Counted from the stretch's first letter, positions 47,030-60,896 are shown. The stretch: 64,000 nucleotides of DNA from Apophysomyces variabilis (GCA_002749535.1 MZZL01000387.1:560090-624089), one strand, 5' to 3'. Numbers and translations are program-made. The notes: generated by a model from the letters alone, not told the origin.

Positions 47030-50000
47030 TTACCATGACTCATCGTAAATGGTACGATCACCATCATCTTCCACGCAATCAGAAACCAAATCCACGCCTT
47101 CTATCGCGTTCAGCACTTTTAGATGCTGCGGGTCATCAATGTCGACGCTCAACCACCGTTGTACTGTTCGTTCTTCCACTTTCGTTAACCGATCATTCAA
47201 TTCCTCTTCCGAAAGGGTCTCCCAATTGATATTCTTAAGTGGATCGTCATCTTCTGGCTCATCATCATCCTCATCGTCTTCGTCCATATAATCGCCATAG
47301 CTCTCTCCAAATCGATTCCATTTGGGATTCATTGGTAGACCAGTACTGCTAACCGGTAATATGGGCGCATCCCACCCTTCTTCAAAAGCTTTCGGCTTAA
47401 ACTCTTTATGGAATTCTTCCAGATACAAATCGTTAATCTCTTTCGCCAGGTTCTCTGCGGATGTATCAGCTCTTTGGACGGGTGAAGACGGAATAGGCGT
47501 TCCCACTTCAGGAAAGCTCTCACCGTTTTCAACCATAGAATCCTCTTCCTCTTCATCCTCCTCGCATTCCTTGAAAACTCCGTTCTCGAGCCAAGGTTCA
47601 TAGTCTTTCATAAATTCCGGGTCGAGCTCAATGTCTTCAAATGTTTCGAGTACGTCCTGTTGTCCGTTCGTCATATAACTGGAAGGATAATTTCCATTTT
47701 CAACATTGCTAAAGTCATCTTGGACAGGAAGCATGCTAGGAATGTATTTTTCACCATGATACAACTTGATTAACATGCGTAAATTGATCTCCTCCATCTA
47801 AAATGACAAACTGTTGGTCCAATAACAGAACAATAGGAATATACTTACTCTTCCTTCTTCGATATCTGTTTCGCTGTCTACCTTCGATAACCAATCGTCT
47901 CGTAAAATGGGATGACATCGAAGGTATATAGCGGAAATGACTTTCATGTTCACTAGAAAGTCCCAACCCTACGTTAGCATATGCAGAGAAAAAGAAACAA
48001 GATAATTGCTTACCTGACCGCCATTTTCGTCCCAGGTATGGTACCTGACCCTTCAACACCTTTAAAGCATATAATTCCATATCGGGCTGCACAATCTTCA
48101 ATATCCGCTTTAAGATGGCCTAGATAGCATCGTTAGTCAGAGCTTCCAGTTTAAGTTACTTACTGAAGACTTGTAGTGTACTAGTAACATGATACGGTGA
48201 GGTTTATGCTTAGACAGCATTTGTAACACTCGCAAAAGATTAATAGTCCAGAACATATTTCTTTCGTTTGTATATAATGTAGCTTCGTTGTTTTCTTCCA
48301 CTTGCCCGTTTTGATCTGCCTCTTTAATCTCGTTTGCATGTATATGCTCGAAAAAGCTAAGAAGCATAAATTGATTATTTCTTGCAAACACAACAGCTCG
48401 TACCTGTAGCCTTCAATATCTGTTTTCGCGGCTACAGTTGCGGTTATATCTTGCGCACCAAGGATTTTAAGAATGAGAAGCATACATCCGGAATCCACAA
48501 GTAGCTGCGACAGATACTCAAATTTAAGAATGTCTAAAGGAAATTATCATATTATATCCCTGTAAATATCATAGTAGACTTACGAGAAAGTTTTGACCAC
48601 TTCAGTAAGAGTATTAGAATCGCCGAAACAGCCTTTGATAGAATTTCTCCATTCCGAACACCATCCACTCCATTAAACAGTTCAAACGTCGGACCATCGG
48701 CAGTTTTCTTATCAACAGTATTGGTTTTGTTCATTGATACTGTCGATAACAGCACTTTGAGCAAAACAATGACAATGTCTTGTAAACTAGGTACCATCGT
48801 AGTCTACACAACTATATCAATGCATAGCTTAAATCATTTGGTATGGCTTACATAGAGCGCCTCAAATTTTTTAAAGTAACGCAAATTCGGGGTATTTTCT
48901 TCGTTTATGGGTAATTGAGTTCCATCAGTTCGTCCGCTCGACCGTAAACGTTGCCATTTTTCTATAGCTCTCTCTCTCTCCTTAAGAATCTGGTGGTTTG
49001 ACAAAGAAATACGCATATTCTTCGTGTATATATATCCAGCTTCTTCGATACTTAAAGGAACGCTGCTGCTTGATGTGGAAACAGGAAGAACGATAGGTGT
49101 TGGCACAAGTGATGCTGTCGGCATAACTGGTGGTTTTATACCTTGGGAGCTTTTGGGTGGAAATAATGTGTAGTAGGGCAGATCGGTCTGTAACGATGCC
49201 GCTGATATGCCCATGGCCAATGCTAGAGATGGAGTAGCTTTCATCGAGAGTTTACAATACGTATCAGACGGAATGTTGGGAGGTACGTAGGCTGTATATT
49301 TTCCTGCCGTCTCCTCCTGAAATGAGTACAGGTCTTGCGGTGCACATTTGGCAATGGCCTCTATCAACTTTATCAATCCTTATCGTCAGTTTCGGACCAT
49401 TTACCCTCGTTATCTGCGCTTAAACCATTAAGTATTCTTGCAGTTAACCTAAGCTGCTTGGTTTTTTTGATTCCTCCAAATGTAGCCAATATCGTTTTCC
49501 AAGTAACAAGGGTCAGCTAAGAAAGCATGGCCTCATCAGCTTTTTACATTGCATGCCTGGCGAGACTTAACCTTTTTGATAGGAAATGTAGCTGTGCTTC
49601 GTTCTCTTAGCTTGGCCAATGCCTTGAAAAAGGATTCCAAATATACTATATCCAATGCAGCTACACATTAAGCCGTGAGATAATTTAGACACAAAAGCCG
49701 ATAACTGCCAGACTTACATGATTCCTCGTCAAAAACTCCCTCTTGCCGATTAACTTCGATTACAACGTAGAATATCGTAAGATATAAGTCAACTTCAACA
49801 CCAAGCTTTTCAGTGCATTCCGGGACCAATCTGTAAGACTGTCAGATCAAAATATACATTCTTTCACTAGTTAATTACTCTGGTAAATTAAGCTCGTTCC
49901 AAGCGCGTTCAAGTGCATGATGAAGAACAGTCAATGTCCCACATGCGTACAACAGCTTGTTTATCGCAACAAATCGTTCCATATGCTCATCCGCCTTATT

Positions 50001-50608
50001 CTTATATTCTCCAAACGTGCCTATCTCCTTATCAGTAAATGGACGGGAAAAGCAATGAAGTACCCAATGCTAGATAGACCAAGTGCCTAGCAGCCTGAAT
50101 ACGATCGTCCTGTGTTTTGCTGTCAAATTGATCGAACAGGTACTGGATGCGATTCCGTCGATCTTCCAGAGAAATATCTGGAATTAAAGAATCAAATCGT
50201 AAGCCGGAGTAATGTATAAAGCAAGGTACCTTTAGCGGTAAATTCTCGTTCGTAACTACATCGGTAGGCTTGCAACTCTACAGTGACCTCAGCATAATTA
50301 AAAAAATCGTCAATCTCTGTCCGCAGGCAGCCTGTATCATTATATATATAGCTCTCATGAAATTGCTATGAGCAGGTTAGCCGAGTTTTGAAATGGCAAT
50401 AACCATGCTTTACCTTGGATTTGTTCGCCAATTGTTTAACCGTCCGTTTAAGTACACTAGCCGTTACGAATCGATCGTGTTGCTGCCGTTCTGAGGTCGC
50501 TGCTCCCTCCAGCATAACCTATCATTCGATAAGTTATGGGTTCTACAATATATGCCTTACGTTTTCTGCTTCTTTTGATTTCTCTGATATTGTTGAAATA
50601 GGGGACAT
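47030..50608 (-). CDS. FAR11: STRIPAK subunit Far11/STRIP
   Basis: Scaffold of the striatin-interacting phosphatase and kinase complex (Far complex in yeast, HAM-2 in filamentous fungi), controlling cell fusion, TORC2 and polarity (family knowledge). The likely start at 50608 reads MSPISTISEKSKEAEN and, across an intron, MLEGAATSERQQ. The N1221 domain follows (VYQCSYEREF-type pattern, RIQYLFDQFDSKTQDDR, VLHHALERAWNELNLPE, DLYLTIFYVVIEVNRQEGVFD). The C-terminal DUF3402 part includes YRYELLCL, TNERNMFWTINLLRVLQMLSK, ELYALKVLKGQVPYLGRKWR, MKVISAIYLRCHPILRDDW and DPEFMKDYEPWLENGVF. A long acidic region (EDDEDDDEPEDDD) lies near the end; stop at 47032-47030. Roughly 15 exons. The frame is open upstream of 50608, so the start could be earlier. 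Confidence 0.9.
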
Positions 50609-51021
50609 GCGCGCTTTGGATGAAAAGGGATTGCCAAAATCAGCTTGAAAGGTCTTGCCAATCAGGACAAAGAAATTTAGACTCAGTTGCTTTCACCCCT
50701 CTTTGATCTTTGCATTCTTCATCCCAAAAACCGTATCGCTTATATAATTACTTCTGCACATTTTAGCCTCTTGAAAAATTTGTATTCCTATGGATAGGAT
50801 AGAACTTAAATGCGAATATATGCTGTTTATGATATGGACATCGGGAACTTTCAATGACAATAGTTACAATATGATGTCAAAGCACACATCACATCCTTAA
50901 CCAACATCCGACAGTTTCAAGCGGCGCTAATTGATCCGCACAAGCCTGTCGAAATTGAGTTGTCCAGAAGATATCCGCTCAGGCAACTGAACAACGAAAA
51001 CGCGAAGCAAGCCACGCTGAG
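50609..51021. other. Divergent intergenic region with an unexplained open frame
   Basis: Lies between STRIP (-) and CAF-1 (+). A plus-strand frame preceded by an AG (…GACAATAG) runs ~50868-51062 and reads LQYDVKAHITSLTNIRQFQA…, continuing over the CAF-1 start in another frame. In the same frame just upstream, ATG at ~50811 gives MRIYAVYDMDIGNFQ before two stops. No family recognised. Confidence 0.35.
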
Positions 51022-54000
51022 ATGGACACAACACTACCAGAACATACTTTATCCACCGGAAACGTGAATACACCCCAAGAAACTTCTCAGATCGCCATGA
51101 TTACGAACAGAATACAAGCACGTAGGTTCCAATTCTGTCTTAACCAAGTCACTCATTCGATCAGTTCACGTTCCAAATACGCCAATGGATAGAGACGTGA
51201 GTACATTCCGTGTTGCAACGATACTAGCCGCGGAAAACTGGACACTGATAGTTTGGCAGGTACACGATGTCTTTAAAGACGGGAAACTGATCCATCAAGA
51301 ACCTAAACTTCGTCCTGAAAATCACCTGGCAGTGACCCAACGTAAAAATATCTCTTTATTCAACGGATTATCGGCAGACAAATGACATATACCATAGGCA
51401 TTGTTGAGTTCCGTTCATACCGATTACAGCTAGAACAAGATCCGACAAGATGGAATAGCACCGAGACTTACGAGTTACCACACGAATTTTATAGCTTGGT
51501 AGCCGTGATTGTTCAAGACAGGTGGCGTTGGTAGATGAAAAACAGCTGATACTGAAAAAATTTACAGCGATGAAACTATCAGTATCCTCGCGCACCGAAT
51601 TAATGATATACTATCGCCTTTTGCAAGAAACGAGCAAAGTAAGACCATTATTTTAACGTAGCGCGCCATGATCTGATCTCTTGCTTTCGGCAAAAAATAA
51701 TCCAGTATCGGATCGATTCCTGGAAGCCATTGAAAAAGTGATCCGAAGTGTTGCCCATCGTGAAAAGTATGGTGTTGCCAATCAAGTCTTAAACGGCCTT
51801 GAAGGTTCACCCTCTACCATACCCGCGGTAAACACATTATCCCCTATGATGAGTCGAATATTGACCATTTAAACCAGCATTTGGCTTGGCATCGATGGGA
51901 GGTCAAAGATATTTCGTCTTTTCCATCAGATATACAATTGTTAATCCAGCATCGACGAGCTGCCAGGAAGCATGTAAGTATACAGCAGACTGTTTACATT
52001 GGCGTATAACGGTTATCCAGGTATCCGATGTCGCCACACAGGCGTTTCAGAGTTTACCATCAGAACAAAAATTGGCGATGCTACAGTCGAAAACACGTAA
52101 AAACCACCAAAGAGAAAAAGCGGAAGCACAGGTATAAGCGTTGCAAATCGGGCATTGGTAAGATTGACACATCATTTCTAGATGGGAGAAGAAGAACGCA
52201 AATTAGCCGAAGAAAATGAACTGGAGAAAGAAGAAAAGCGAAGGAAAAAGGTAAATCAGGTCAAAACTTTGAGTTGTCGATCTAACGAAGATAATAGGAA
52301 GAGGAAAAAAAGAAGAAGGAGGAAGAAAAACGAAAACGAGAAGAAGAAAAGAGGTTACGAGAGGAGGAGCGGAAGAAGCGCGAAGAAGAAAAGCGAAAAA
52401 AGGAACAGGTAAGCTGATTGCTATGCTTGGATATCCATAGGCTAACAGCTCTTACAGTCTCAATTACGATTGACATCTTTATTCAGCAAAACTACGGAGG
52501 AGAAATCCCAAACTTCTGCTGCTACAGAATACGGTAAGTCCAGCTAACAAGCGTGGGTACATATATCTAACCTTAGCTTAAGCTTCCGATAAAGCAAAGA
52601 ATAGCTTGTTTCCTCCTTTCTTTGTCAGGGATAATGTAACTATGTTTAACACGCGTCCTACTGAGTCTGTCAGCTCAGATTTTGAACGAATTATCGCATC
52701 TTCCCCTTCTGCTCCGCCTTATTCACATGTTCAAGGTAAAGATAGATCTCCGCAGTCGATCATTTTGGCTAAAATTAAGTTACTAGTTGTTAAAGAACTG
52801 CAGGATCACTACTTACAAGAACTGAAAACAAAAAATCCGAAAATCACAAGAAGACGAGGCAATAAATGCACGATTGATTTGCGTGCGCTTTTGCTTGGAC
52901 CTAGTATGTCCAGCAGCGATTTGCAGAGGCTCAACCAGAATTTGCGCTCCACACTTAAAATGAAGTTACTTCAATTTGCCGAAGATGTGCGGCCTGCGTA
53001 TTACGGTAATGCCTTTTACAGCAAGGAAATGGATCTGATTATATATGTATAGGAACGTGGACAAAGCAAAGTGACGTATTAACTGGCCGACGTCCATTGG
53101 CCAAAGATAATGAACTAATTGACTATGACCATGACAGTGAAGCAGAGTGGGGCGTTGAGAGTGAAGGTGAAGATATTCACAGTGGAGATGAGGACGATGA
53201 AGATCTGGCTGGCGATTTTATTGATCAAGACGACGTAGGTTATCTGGATTGGATGATTGTAAATGTACTAAATTCCTATCACAGGCTGGATGGTTAGTGC
53301 CTGAAGGGTACCTCTCTGAAAATGAGGGAGTAGATAGCGATAGTGAAAAATCTGGAGGAACCGGAAGTCAAACCATTGTTCGATCTAAACTTCAACAAAA
53401 CTCGAGCAAGGTTGGTTAACCAACAGCAAACTGCTGGCTGTTACTTATTGTTTTTTGTTTACCTAGCGAACAATGATCCGACAGGTTATTCTAGGACCTT
53501 GCTTCGAAAATGACAACGGCCAAACGGACGACGAGTTAATGAAACCCTATGAAACGAAGATGCTGACTGGTAAAATTGAGTCTAACCATCCTTTTGGAAA
53601 GTGAGACTGATATGATATCTGAAGATTGCTCTGGTGGCTATGACCCCTTCTTTGTTGAACCTGTCGCAAAGGAAACTCGATTTACAGAACAGCATGCAAA
53701 CGAATTAATTCATGTAACGCGGGACAGCTTCTTTAAGTAGTTGCGGATCTAACATCTCTTGCTTGTATTAGATCATCGAAGGCAAGGCTTCCAATATGCT
53801 AAACCTTGTTACTGAAGCCAAAACAAACTGGTAAGAATTTTAATAATATATTGGGCTCTTTAATGACAACCTAAATAGGCTTTTGCGCGACGTCCCAAAA
53901 AAGCAAATCGAAGCTAAGATCAAAGATCTTATGGTCAAAGAAAAGCGTGGGACGGATACAGTAAGTTGGGGTAATGACAATGATTCTTTTTAATAATTTT

Positions 54001-54051
54001 TTATCTTATTAGAAACCGGCATGGTACAGCAAAGAGCAGGCAAACAATTAA
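51022..54051 (+). CDS. RLF2: Chromatin assembly factor 1 large subunit (p150/CHAF1A/Rlf2)
   Basis: Largest subunit of CAF-1, which deposits H3-H4 on newly replicated DNA with PCNA (family knowledge). Start proposed at 51022 (MDTTLPEHTLSTGNVN). Landmarks: VFKDGKLIHQEPKL (~51270), GIVEFRSYRLQLEQ, the exon joined over an intron to SDETISILAHRINDILSPFA, a long charged coiled-coil KER region (EEEKKKKEEEKRKREEE, 52180-52420, several reading joins), SLFSKTTEEK, LKMKLLQFAEDVRPAYYG then across an intron TWTKQSDVL, and the acidic domain (LIDYDHDSEAEWGVESEGED) with WLVPEGYLSENEGVDSD. The C-terminal WHD includes NELIHVIEGKASNMLNLV; the end is KPAWYSKEQANN, stop 54049-54051. SLFSKTTEE resembles a degenerate PIP-like motif. 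12 or more exons. Converges on SKI2, 47 bp between stops. Confidence 0.88.
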
Positions 54052-54098
54052 AAATACTGCAATATTATAGTTAGTTCCATTTCTTCTTTCCATCATTC

Positions 54099-57000
54099 TC
54101 ATATACATACCAAGCTTGCGGCAAACACAATATCCCTCTTAATGTCTTGCTCTGCTTGTTCCATCTTTTTGTATAGATTGGTATCTCCCACCATTCTTGC
54201 GGCCCCCATCACTTCACGGCAAGTTTCATCCAGCCGACTAATACATCTTACAATAGAACCTAGAAAAGTTCAGGTTATAAATTTAAGAGTATTTGATTAT
54301 CGAATAATCCATACCTTCGAGAACATCTGTGAGATCTGTGATATGTTTGAACGGCTATGTAGCGGTTTAGCAAAGTCAACGCTCGCTTATTTGACTTACC
54401 AATCCACGAGCCCATTCGTAAACCACTTCAACCAGACCAAATTGTAAGCTGTTGGCATAATCTTCTACCGAAATTGCCAAACCGCAGTCGACTTGAGTCT
54501 GGGCAACTTTACGTGCGTAGTCTAGCACTAACTCCTTGGCCTTTGTAAGCTTGGGCGTCAGTCGTGGCTCGCTGGCGTTACGCTCTTGAAATACAAACGC
54601 GGAAAGAATAGCAACGATCTCTGCCGGCTCATAGTCTGCAAATACGTTATCCAAAACCAATTCTGTCAACAAGAGTTCATCTGCCGAGTTGATCTCGCAG
54701 GCAACACGGCCTTTAAGTTGAACTGTCCCTTGTTCGTCAATGTATTGCATCCGTTTAAGGACCTCAATGCGTTGGTGGTAGTCTGGCAACAATTCCAAAT
54801 TCTGATCGGAAATCGTCATTTTTAGCAAGTCAATTTGGCTAGACAAGCGTTTGTGTGCATGAACCAGAGCATACTACATATGAAGTTAATCGTACCAAAC
54901 TTGCGTCTGACACCTCCTGTAACTTACATGCTCGCCTATATCGGGACATTTAATGCATTGGAAATTGGTTCGCAGGCGCTTGAACAAGTTGGTCTTTGCC
55001 CGCAACATCTCTTGAAATTCGATATCTTTGATCTTTGACCAGTCGAACTCGACCAATCCACCTTACCAATTCATATTACATATATGGCTCTCCAAATCGT
55101 TCGAGTAACCTACCTTTCTTTGCCTCCATGCCAAATGTCTCCAGTTCCTGTTTGATCCTAGTCATTTCCATGGAATCCTCACCGCTTATGATGACTTCAG
55201 GGTCCACCTGGTGGGGCAAAGTCCAAATACCGTTAGAAGGCTAAAATTCTATAAGCTAAAGTGTTTGCTACCTTTATAGTAGAACGGGTCACGAAGAGAA
55301 TATCAGATGCTGCAACGACTATAATCTCTGTTTTACTTTCTGCGGGAACATTGACCAAGGTGATTGGTAAAGGCGCAACCTCGTCTTTGAAAATGAGACA
55401 TATGAGTAAACCAGACAACGGAGAATTACCCGTTTGTTTACCTGCTGTATTTTGGGAATGATCCGTATTTTGAGGTACAAGAGCGAGACAGTAGAACGAT
55501 CTCTGCTGTTGTTGCTGTGTTGCGTTTGCACTTACAGGTACTGGCTTTAACAGCACGGCAGGTGCATTACGCAGATTCTTGGATAATTATATCATCAGTA
55601 TCACTATTCTCGCATCGTTTCAGAATACTTACATTTGTGTTAATTATGACTAGACGTCCCGAATTCAATACTCTATGACCGGCAGGTGTTTTGGTAATGT
55701 GTTGAACCATCATAGTGCGATTTAATTGTACAATTTCACCGCAGGCGTCATAAAAGTTGTCAAGATCCGGCCCACAAATGGTGCAATCCAGCTGCCTAAG
55801 AGCACTTCGCTTCTGTTCATTCTCATCCATTAGACGTTTAGTGTCTGGCAGAAGTTTTTGAGTACTATTTTCGGAAAAACTACGCTTAATCATCTCCTCA
55901 ACTTTGAGAGCTTCGACACGCAGTAAATTCAGGATCATGTTATACGTAAGTCGAAATTGGGATTCAAGCTTTGTAGGCTTGCCCAGCAGCATGTGAGACA
56001 AAGTAGATGCCTAATCAACTATCAGATAAAAGGATGTTTTAGCGCTGTTGTACTATACCTCAGGTGCCTCGTTACCGCTACAAGCAATGATAACCATGCC
56101 TGTATTATCAAGTCCACGACGACCAGCACGCCCAGACATCTGCGTGTACTCGCCTTTGATTTTCGTCAAGCATATCATTACAAATATGATTTACTTACCC
56201 GGTAGAAGATCACGGAACCCTCGTCCGTCATGTTTACGCAACCCGGAGAAGACAACGCTACGCGCAGGCATATTGACGCCCTAACATGCAACAGTCCGAA
56301 TAATGTCAAGTGAGTCGATATAACTTACCATCGCAAATGTCTCTGTTGCAAATAGTACTTTCACTAGACCTCTAGCGAAAAGTATCTCCACAATCTGTAC
56401 CAGATATTCGCTTTCAATACGATACTCAATAATTGTTGCCTACCTCCTTAATGATGGGCAAGAGACCGCCATGGTGAACAGCAATGCCTCTTGATAATAG
56501 GTCTCTCATGCGCAATATCTGTGGCAATTCCTTGTCAGTGCCTCGAAGACGGACAAGACTGCGTTCAATGAACACATGGATTTCGCTCTTCTCCAGACTC
56601 GTACATAGATCCGTCTTGGATAGACTACTCGCGTACTCTTCACAACGCCTTTTCGAAAACGTGAAAATCACCACCGGTAGCAATGACTTCTTGTTTAGCA
56701 AACCAATTAAGTGTACGAACAAGTTTCTATCCTGCAAGCCACTGATCAGCACTGTATGTGATGTCCATAAGCTTACCGTTTGTATGGCCGCTTGATAACT
56801 ACGGTTGACTGGCTTTTGCGAGCCACCCCGAACAACGCCTCTGCCACGAGCACCACCCCTGGCACCGGTGCCAGAGTTCTCACGTTGCTCTTTTCGTTTG
56901 GTCAACGCGTCGTTTGCCATTTTGTATCTGACCAAAGGTTTAGTTATCACTGCAGGTAACTTCGTATAACGTACGCAGCGCCATCAAGTTTTGTTTCATT

Positions 57001-59146
57001 CGCAGCAACAATCTTGAACAATTCTTTTCCAGCATAAAGATGGTGTTCCAACGGAACTGGTCGCTTGAGCGTACTAATCACATATATATCCTTCTTTTTT
57101 GTTCGTCTACAACCATCATTAATAATGGAAAGCCGATCTATTGATATGTAGACCCACCCAACCCAATCAGCAAACTCTCGGGTGTTAGGCACAGTTGCAG
57201 ATAGCAGAATGATGTTCACATGGGCAGGTAGCATGATAATAACTTCTTCCCAAACCACACCACGCTAACACGGGGAAAAGAAAATTAAAAAACCACAAAA
57301 GTCTGCTATTTCGCTTACTTCTAAATCGTTCACATAATGAACCTCGTCGAAGATAACGAATTCAACATCACGTATCAAATCTGCTCCTCGGTAGAGCATA
57401 CTTCGCAAAATTTCGGTCGTCATAACGAGGCAACTCGCTTCAGGTCGTATCTGGACATCGCCTGTCAAAATACCAACATCTTCCCCAAATGTCTGCTTAA
57501 AATCTCTGAATTTCTGATTACTAAGAGCCTTGATTGGAGAAGTATAAATCGCCCTAACACAGTGATTTAGCTGTTATTATAATACATCGAATTGATCGTC
57601 AGTATGCTTATACTTTGTCATATGTTTTGAAGCAAGTGCGATAGCGTAATCTGCGACTACAGTCTTTCCTGCAGATGTATGAGCGGCTACAAAGACCGAA
57701 TCGCCTATTTCAAGATGATATACTGCATGTTTTTGGAACGTATCAAGCTCGAATGGGAACTAGCAGGCAGATGAATACGCTTGTTTAGGAATCAATTACT
57801 GTCTTACGTGATGCGCCATTTCAGGAACAAGTTCATGAAAATCGTCGAATGGTTGGTTAACGTTGATCTCATGGGCCCATTCACGACGACCATGCACGTC
57901 TGGTGTGACCTTTAGCTTCCTCGGCACATCCTTATGTGCTGGAGGAATATGAACCGGTAAAAGAGAATCAACCTCTTGTTGTTCTATCGCACGTATGATC
58001 AATGGCGACTTCTCAAGTCTATCATGGAGTTACCTTTCTCTTCGATCTTTTCGCTTGGCTAGGAAGATAAACGTATGAATCAATATGCACAACAAACCTA
58101 ATACCGATACCTTTTGCTGTTCATCCGGAATGTCTTCTGATGTCGTTTTGACCTCCAAAAATCCAAATACTTCTTCACCGGGCTTCATGATATCTTCCAT
58201 GTTGAAGACCGAAGCGTCTTTCTTTAATTCTGCGACACCCTTGTCATCTACGTTCCAGGTTTAAGCAAGCTTGTTTTGGACATGTGATATATATTGCTCG
58301 TACCGTCGAATTTCAAGCCTCGATCTAACCCAGGTGCGACAGCATGCAAGTCTGGGATGATATTGTGAGTATATCCTTCCATGTTAATGGGATTATATAA
58401 CCTTCTTCCAAAAAATCCAAATCCACATCTAAAACATCTTCCTCGATTTTTTCTTCGAGTACTTCATGCTCCAAACCACCTGGAGCAAAAGGAAACTGCG
58501 CTGCCTTTCCGCGGACGAAATCTTTTGCCGATCCAAACGTACGTGTCAAGCTCGTCGAATTGGTCGCCGATGAGTTTGGATCGGACACAACTGATTCGCG
58601 ATAACCAATAATATCTCCATCAAACCCTCGCCGGGCAACATGCACTGAAGTACGTGATTTGGATAATTGTGCATGCGAAAAGGATTGAAAATCGGGCGTC
58701 TCGGTCCAATGTCTAGAAGTCCAACGTTTAAGCTACTACACGCCTGGGTGTCACACATAAGTAGTTTACTCTTGACATTTAGAAAGCCACGTCTGATTGA
58801 AACTTCTTTGTGGTGTTAAAAACTTTGCTTCAAGATCAGCTTTGATAGAAGCTTCGGACTCGACAGTGAGGTCCTACAGTACAAGGTATTATAAATAATT
58901 TAGGAAAATCTCTCTTGTTGCTAACCAATTGTTGTGCATCGGACCCAGTTCCTCGAAGTCTGGAGAAAACTTGTTCTAATAACTCTGTCGTTGCTAATAA
59001 AGATCATTTTCTTCAACCATTAGAAAGCGATTTCAGAGAGCGGCTGCATTGTCTTACATGACATTGTCCAGCACTTGCACGAACGCGCTTTGCTTGCCAC
59101 TTGCTGTGTTAAGAGGACGTGGAAATGGACCTGGAGTCCGCTACAT
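54099..59146 (-). CDS. SKI2: Ski2-type RNA helicase (cytoplasmic exosome cofactor)
   Basis: Ski2 with Ski3 and Ski8 threads mRNA into the cytoplasmic exosome (family knowledge). N-terminal part: [18 protein letters not shown] (~59120), [32 protein letters not shown] region near 58700, GLKFDG region (~58300). Helicase core: [15 protein letters not shown], motif [10 protein letters not shown] (~57690), [16 protein letters not shown], motif [10 protein letters not shown] (~57340), motif [11 protein letters not shown] (~57210), an RGG-rich insertion ([15 protein letters not shown], ~56840), [46 protein letters not shown], motif [14 protein letters not shown] (~56130). Then the arch/KOW-like region ([28 protein letters not shown]) and the helical end ([36 protein letters not shown]), stop 54101-54099. 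About 20 exons. The 5' start is unresolved; no ATG is usable just upstream of 59146. Confidence 0.93.
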
Positions 59147-60014
59147 CGATCCGGTCACAAATCACGCAGTTAAGAGTTGAACTCCCCCCCCCACACACAC
59201 AGAGAGAGTGAAACTTTTCGCATTACAAGGAATATTTCTCTTTCTTTGGTAAGCCCTTATACACAATAAACTATTAGTGCCGGCGCCTATTTCCGTACGG
59301 AAACGAGACCTGGCAACTGTGACGAATCATTGCTACGGTGATCATTATGCATCAAAATCCTGCAACGGCTAGAGACGAAGACTGTTCATAATTAGCTCGA
59401 TAGGGCAATAACATAGCTTCAGAGCATGATATGCTATTAGAGAGATCCAACTATGATAGACAATTACATTGCTTCAACGATATAATAACATCATCTTCAA
59501 AGGAGCATCATTGTTTGTGTCAGACGATATCCTATCCAACAAAACATGGCTGCGCAGATAATCTAGAATAACTGCAGCAAAATAATGGAACAACCGGAAC
59601 AAACGGGTGGGAAAGCGCTGCATCGTTGCGCAATCTGATCATTGTCTTGCAGCAAGCATGACGGAATACTGGTTAGATAAACTATAGAACCGCTTGCTGT
59701 ATAGTTATTGTTCCTATTTTATTATCGACTCTAATTAGAAGAATTAGTTAGTGATAGGCATAAAAAGCAATATCAGTTGCAGTGACAAAAAGGCAACGAT
59801 TTAACCAGGTCGCCAGTATAAAGGGGGCTAAGCAAGTAGCATGAAAACACAGCTGCTTGTACCAGCCACAATACTGATCATTGGAGCATAGATTTTGTTG
59901 CCAACAAAGTTTGCCAAGGAAAAACGCTTAATCTGTGTAACTTATATTCCCTTTAAATTGCCTCCTTTGGTGAATTTTTCTTGTTTCCCTTTGTCTCTTT
60001 CGCATCTTTGTACC
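59147..60014. other. Intergenic (divergent SKI2 / WW-protein promoters)
   Basis: No gene seen. It should contain the missing SKI2 first exon or 5' UTR. Contains the microsatellite at 59184-59208. The last 80 bp before 60015 are pyrimidine-rich (TTTTCTTGTTTCCCTTTGTC), a common fungal core-promoter feature. Confidence 0.5.
59184..59208. repeat. Compound microsatellite C(9)-(AC)n-(AG)n
   Basis: Run of nine C, then alternating AC and AG dinucleotides. Confidence 0.85.
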
Positions 60015-60784
60015 ATGTCTACACCATTACCGCCAGGTAAATATAAAGAAAGCAACGATGACCTTAACGCATAGAGGTTTAATATATCGAGCATTAGGTT
60101 GGGAAGCTCGTCAAGCTCCCGATGGAAGATGGTAAAGGACCAGCGGCAGCCTTTTTCTTTTTCTTTTTTTTACTTAGTTCGTATCCAAATCTGACATATT
60201 TATGAAACAGGTATTTTATCGACACAATTCGGAAGACCACCACTTGGGATGACCCTAGAAATAGCACATCCTCTTATAATCCGGCCGTATACCCTGCTGA
60301 AAAAGCGGGAGGGAACCAAAACTACGGACAACCGTACTACATACAGTCACCTGCTCTTTCGACGGCAAGCAGCTATGGATATCCACAACAGCAAACATAC
60401 GCTTCAACCGTTCCTCCCCCTCCTGCAGCCTCTCAGCAACAGCCTTATTACCCAACGGCACCTCAACAGTCTCAGCAGCTAGCGCAGTATCCTCCCTTGC
60501 AACAGCCTCAAACATATCCTGCTTCTCAAGGGCAGCCCTATTCTGCTCCTCCGCAGCAGGCATATCCTCCTCCTTCACAGGCAGGTTATCTTCCTGCGCC
60601 GCAACCTGGCTATCTTCCTCCACAGCAACAGTCGTCCGAAAAAGGAATTGCCAGTATGTTTTCTGGTCCAAACAGTGGTATGAAAATAGCAGGTGCAGCA
60701 GCAGCTGTCGGGCTGGCCGGGTTTGCGATTGGAGAGATGATAGAACACCATAAAGACGAGGAACGCTATTATGATCGATGGTAG
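60015..60784 (+). CDS. WW-domain protein with Pro/Gln-rich tail
   Basis: Exons 60015-60036, 60098-60131, 60211-60784, GT-AG introns of 61 and 79 bp. The N-terminal WW domain (residues ~5-35) reads PLPPGWEARQAPDGRWYFID then TTTWDDPR, with both signature tryptophans, so it should bind Pro-rich PPxY-type ligands. Residues ~45-165 are Pro/Gln/Tyr-rich with repeated QQPxxYPxx and PPQQAYPPP units. The end holds a small hydrophobic, Gly/Ala-rich helix (KIAGAAAAVGLAGFAIGEMIEHH) and RYYDRW, as in fungal Wwm1-like proteins. Precise role unknown; yeast Wwm1 was linked to metacaspase and WW-ligand binding. PIP5K starts 112 bp downstream on the same strand. Confidence 0.85.
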
Positions 60785-60896
60785 ACTAACCAATTCTTTT
60801 CGACTTTTTATTCTCTTATTATCAGTAAAAGAATTCTCTTTCTATTCTTTCTTTCTCCCGTCTCTCTTTTTTGTTTTGTGCCTTTTCTGCAATATC

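Noticed and set aside
47049..47603. Ser-rich plus-strand frames
   Set aside because: Antisense of the acidic Asp/Glu region in the STRIP gene.
60255..60671. 138-codon minus-strand frame
   Set aside because: Antisense shadow of the Pro/Gln-rich repeat of the WW protein; repeat composition removes stops.
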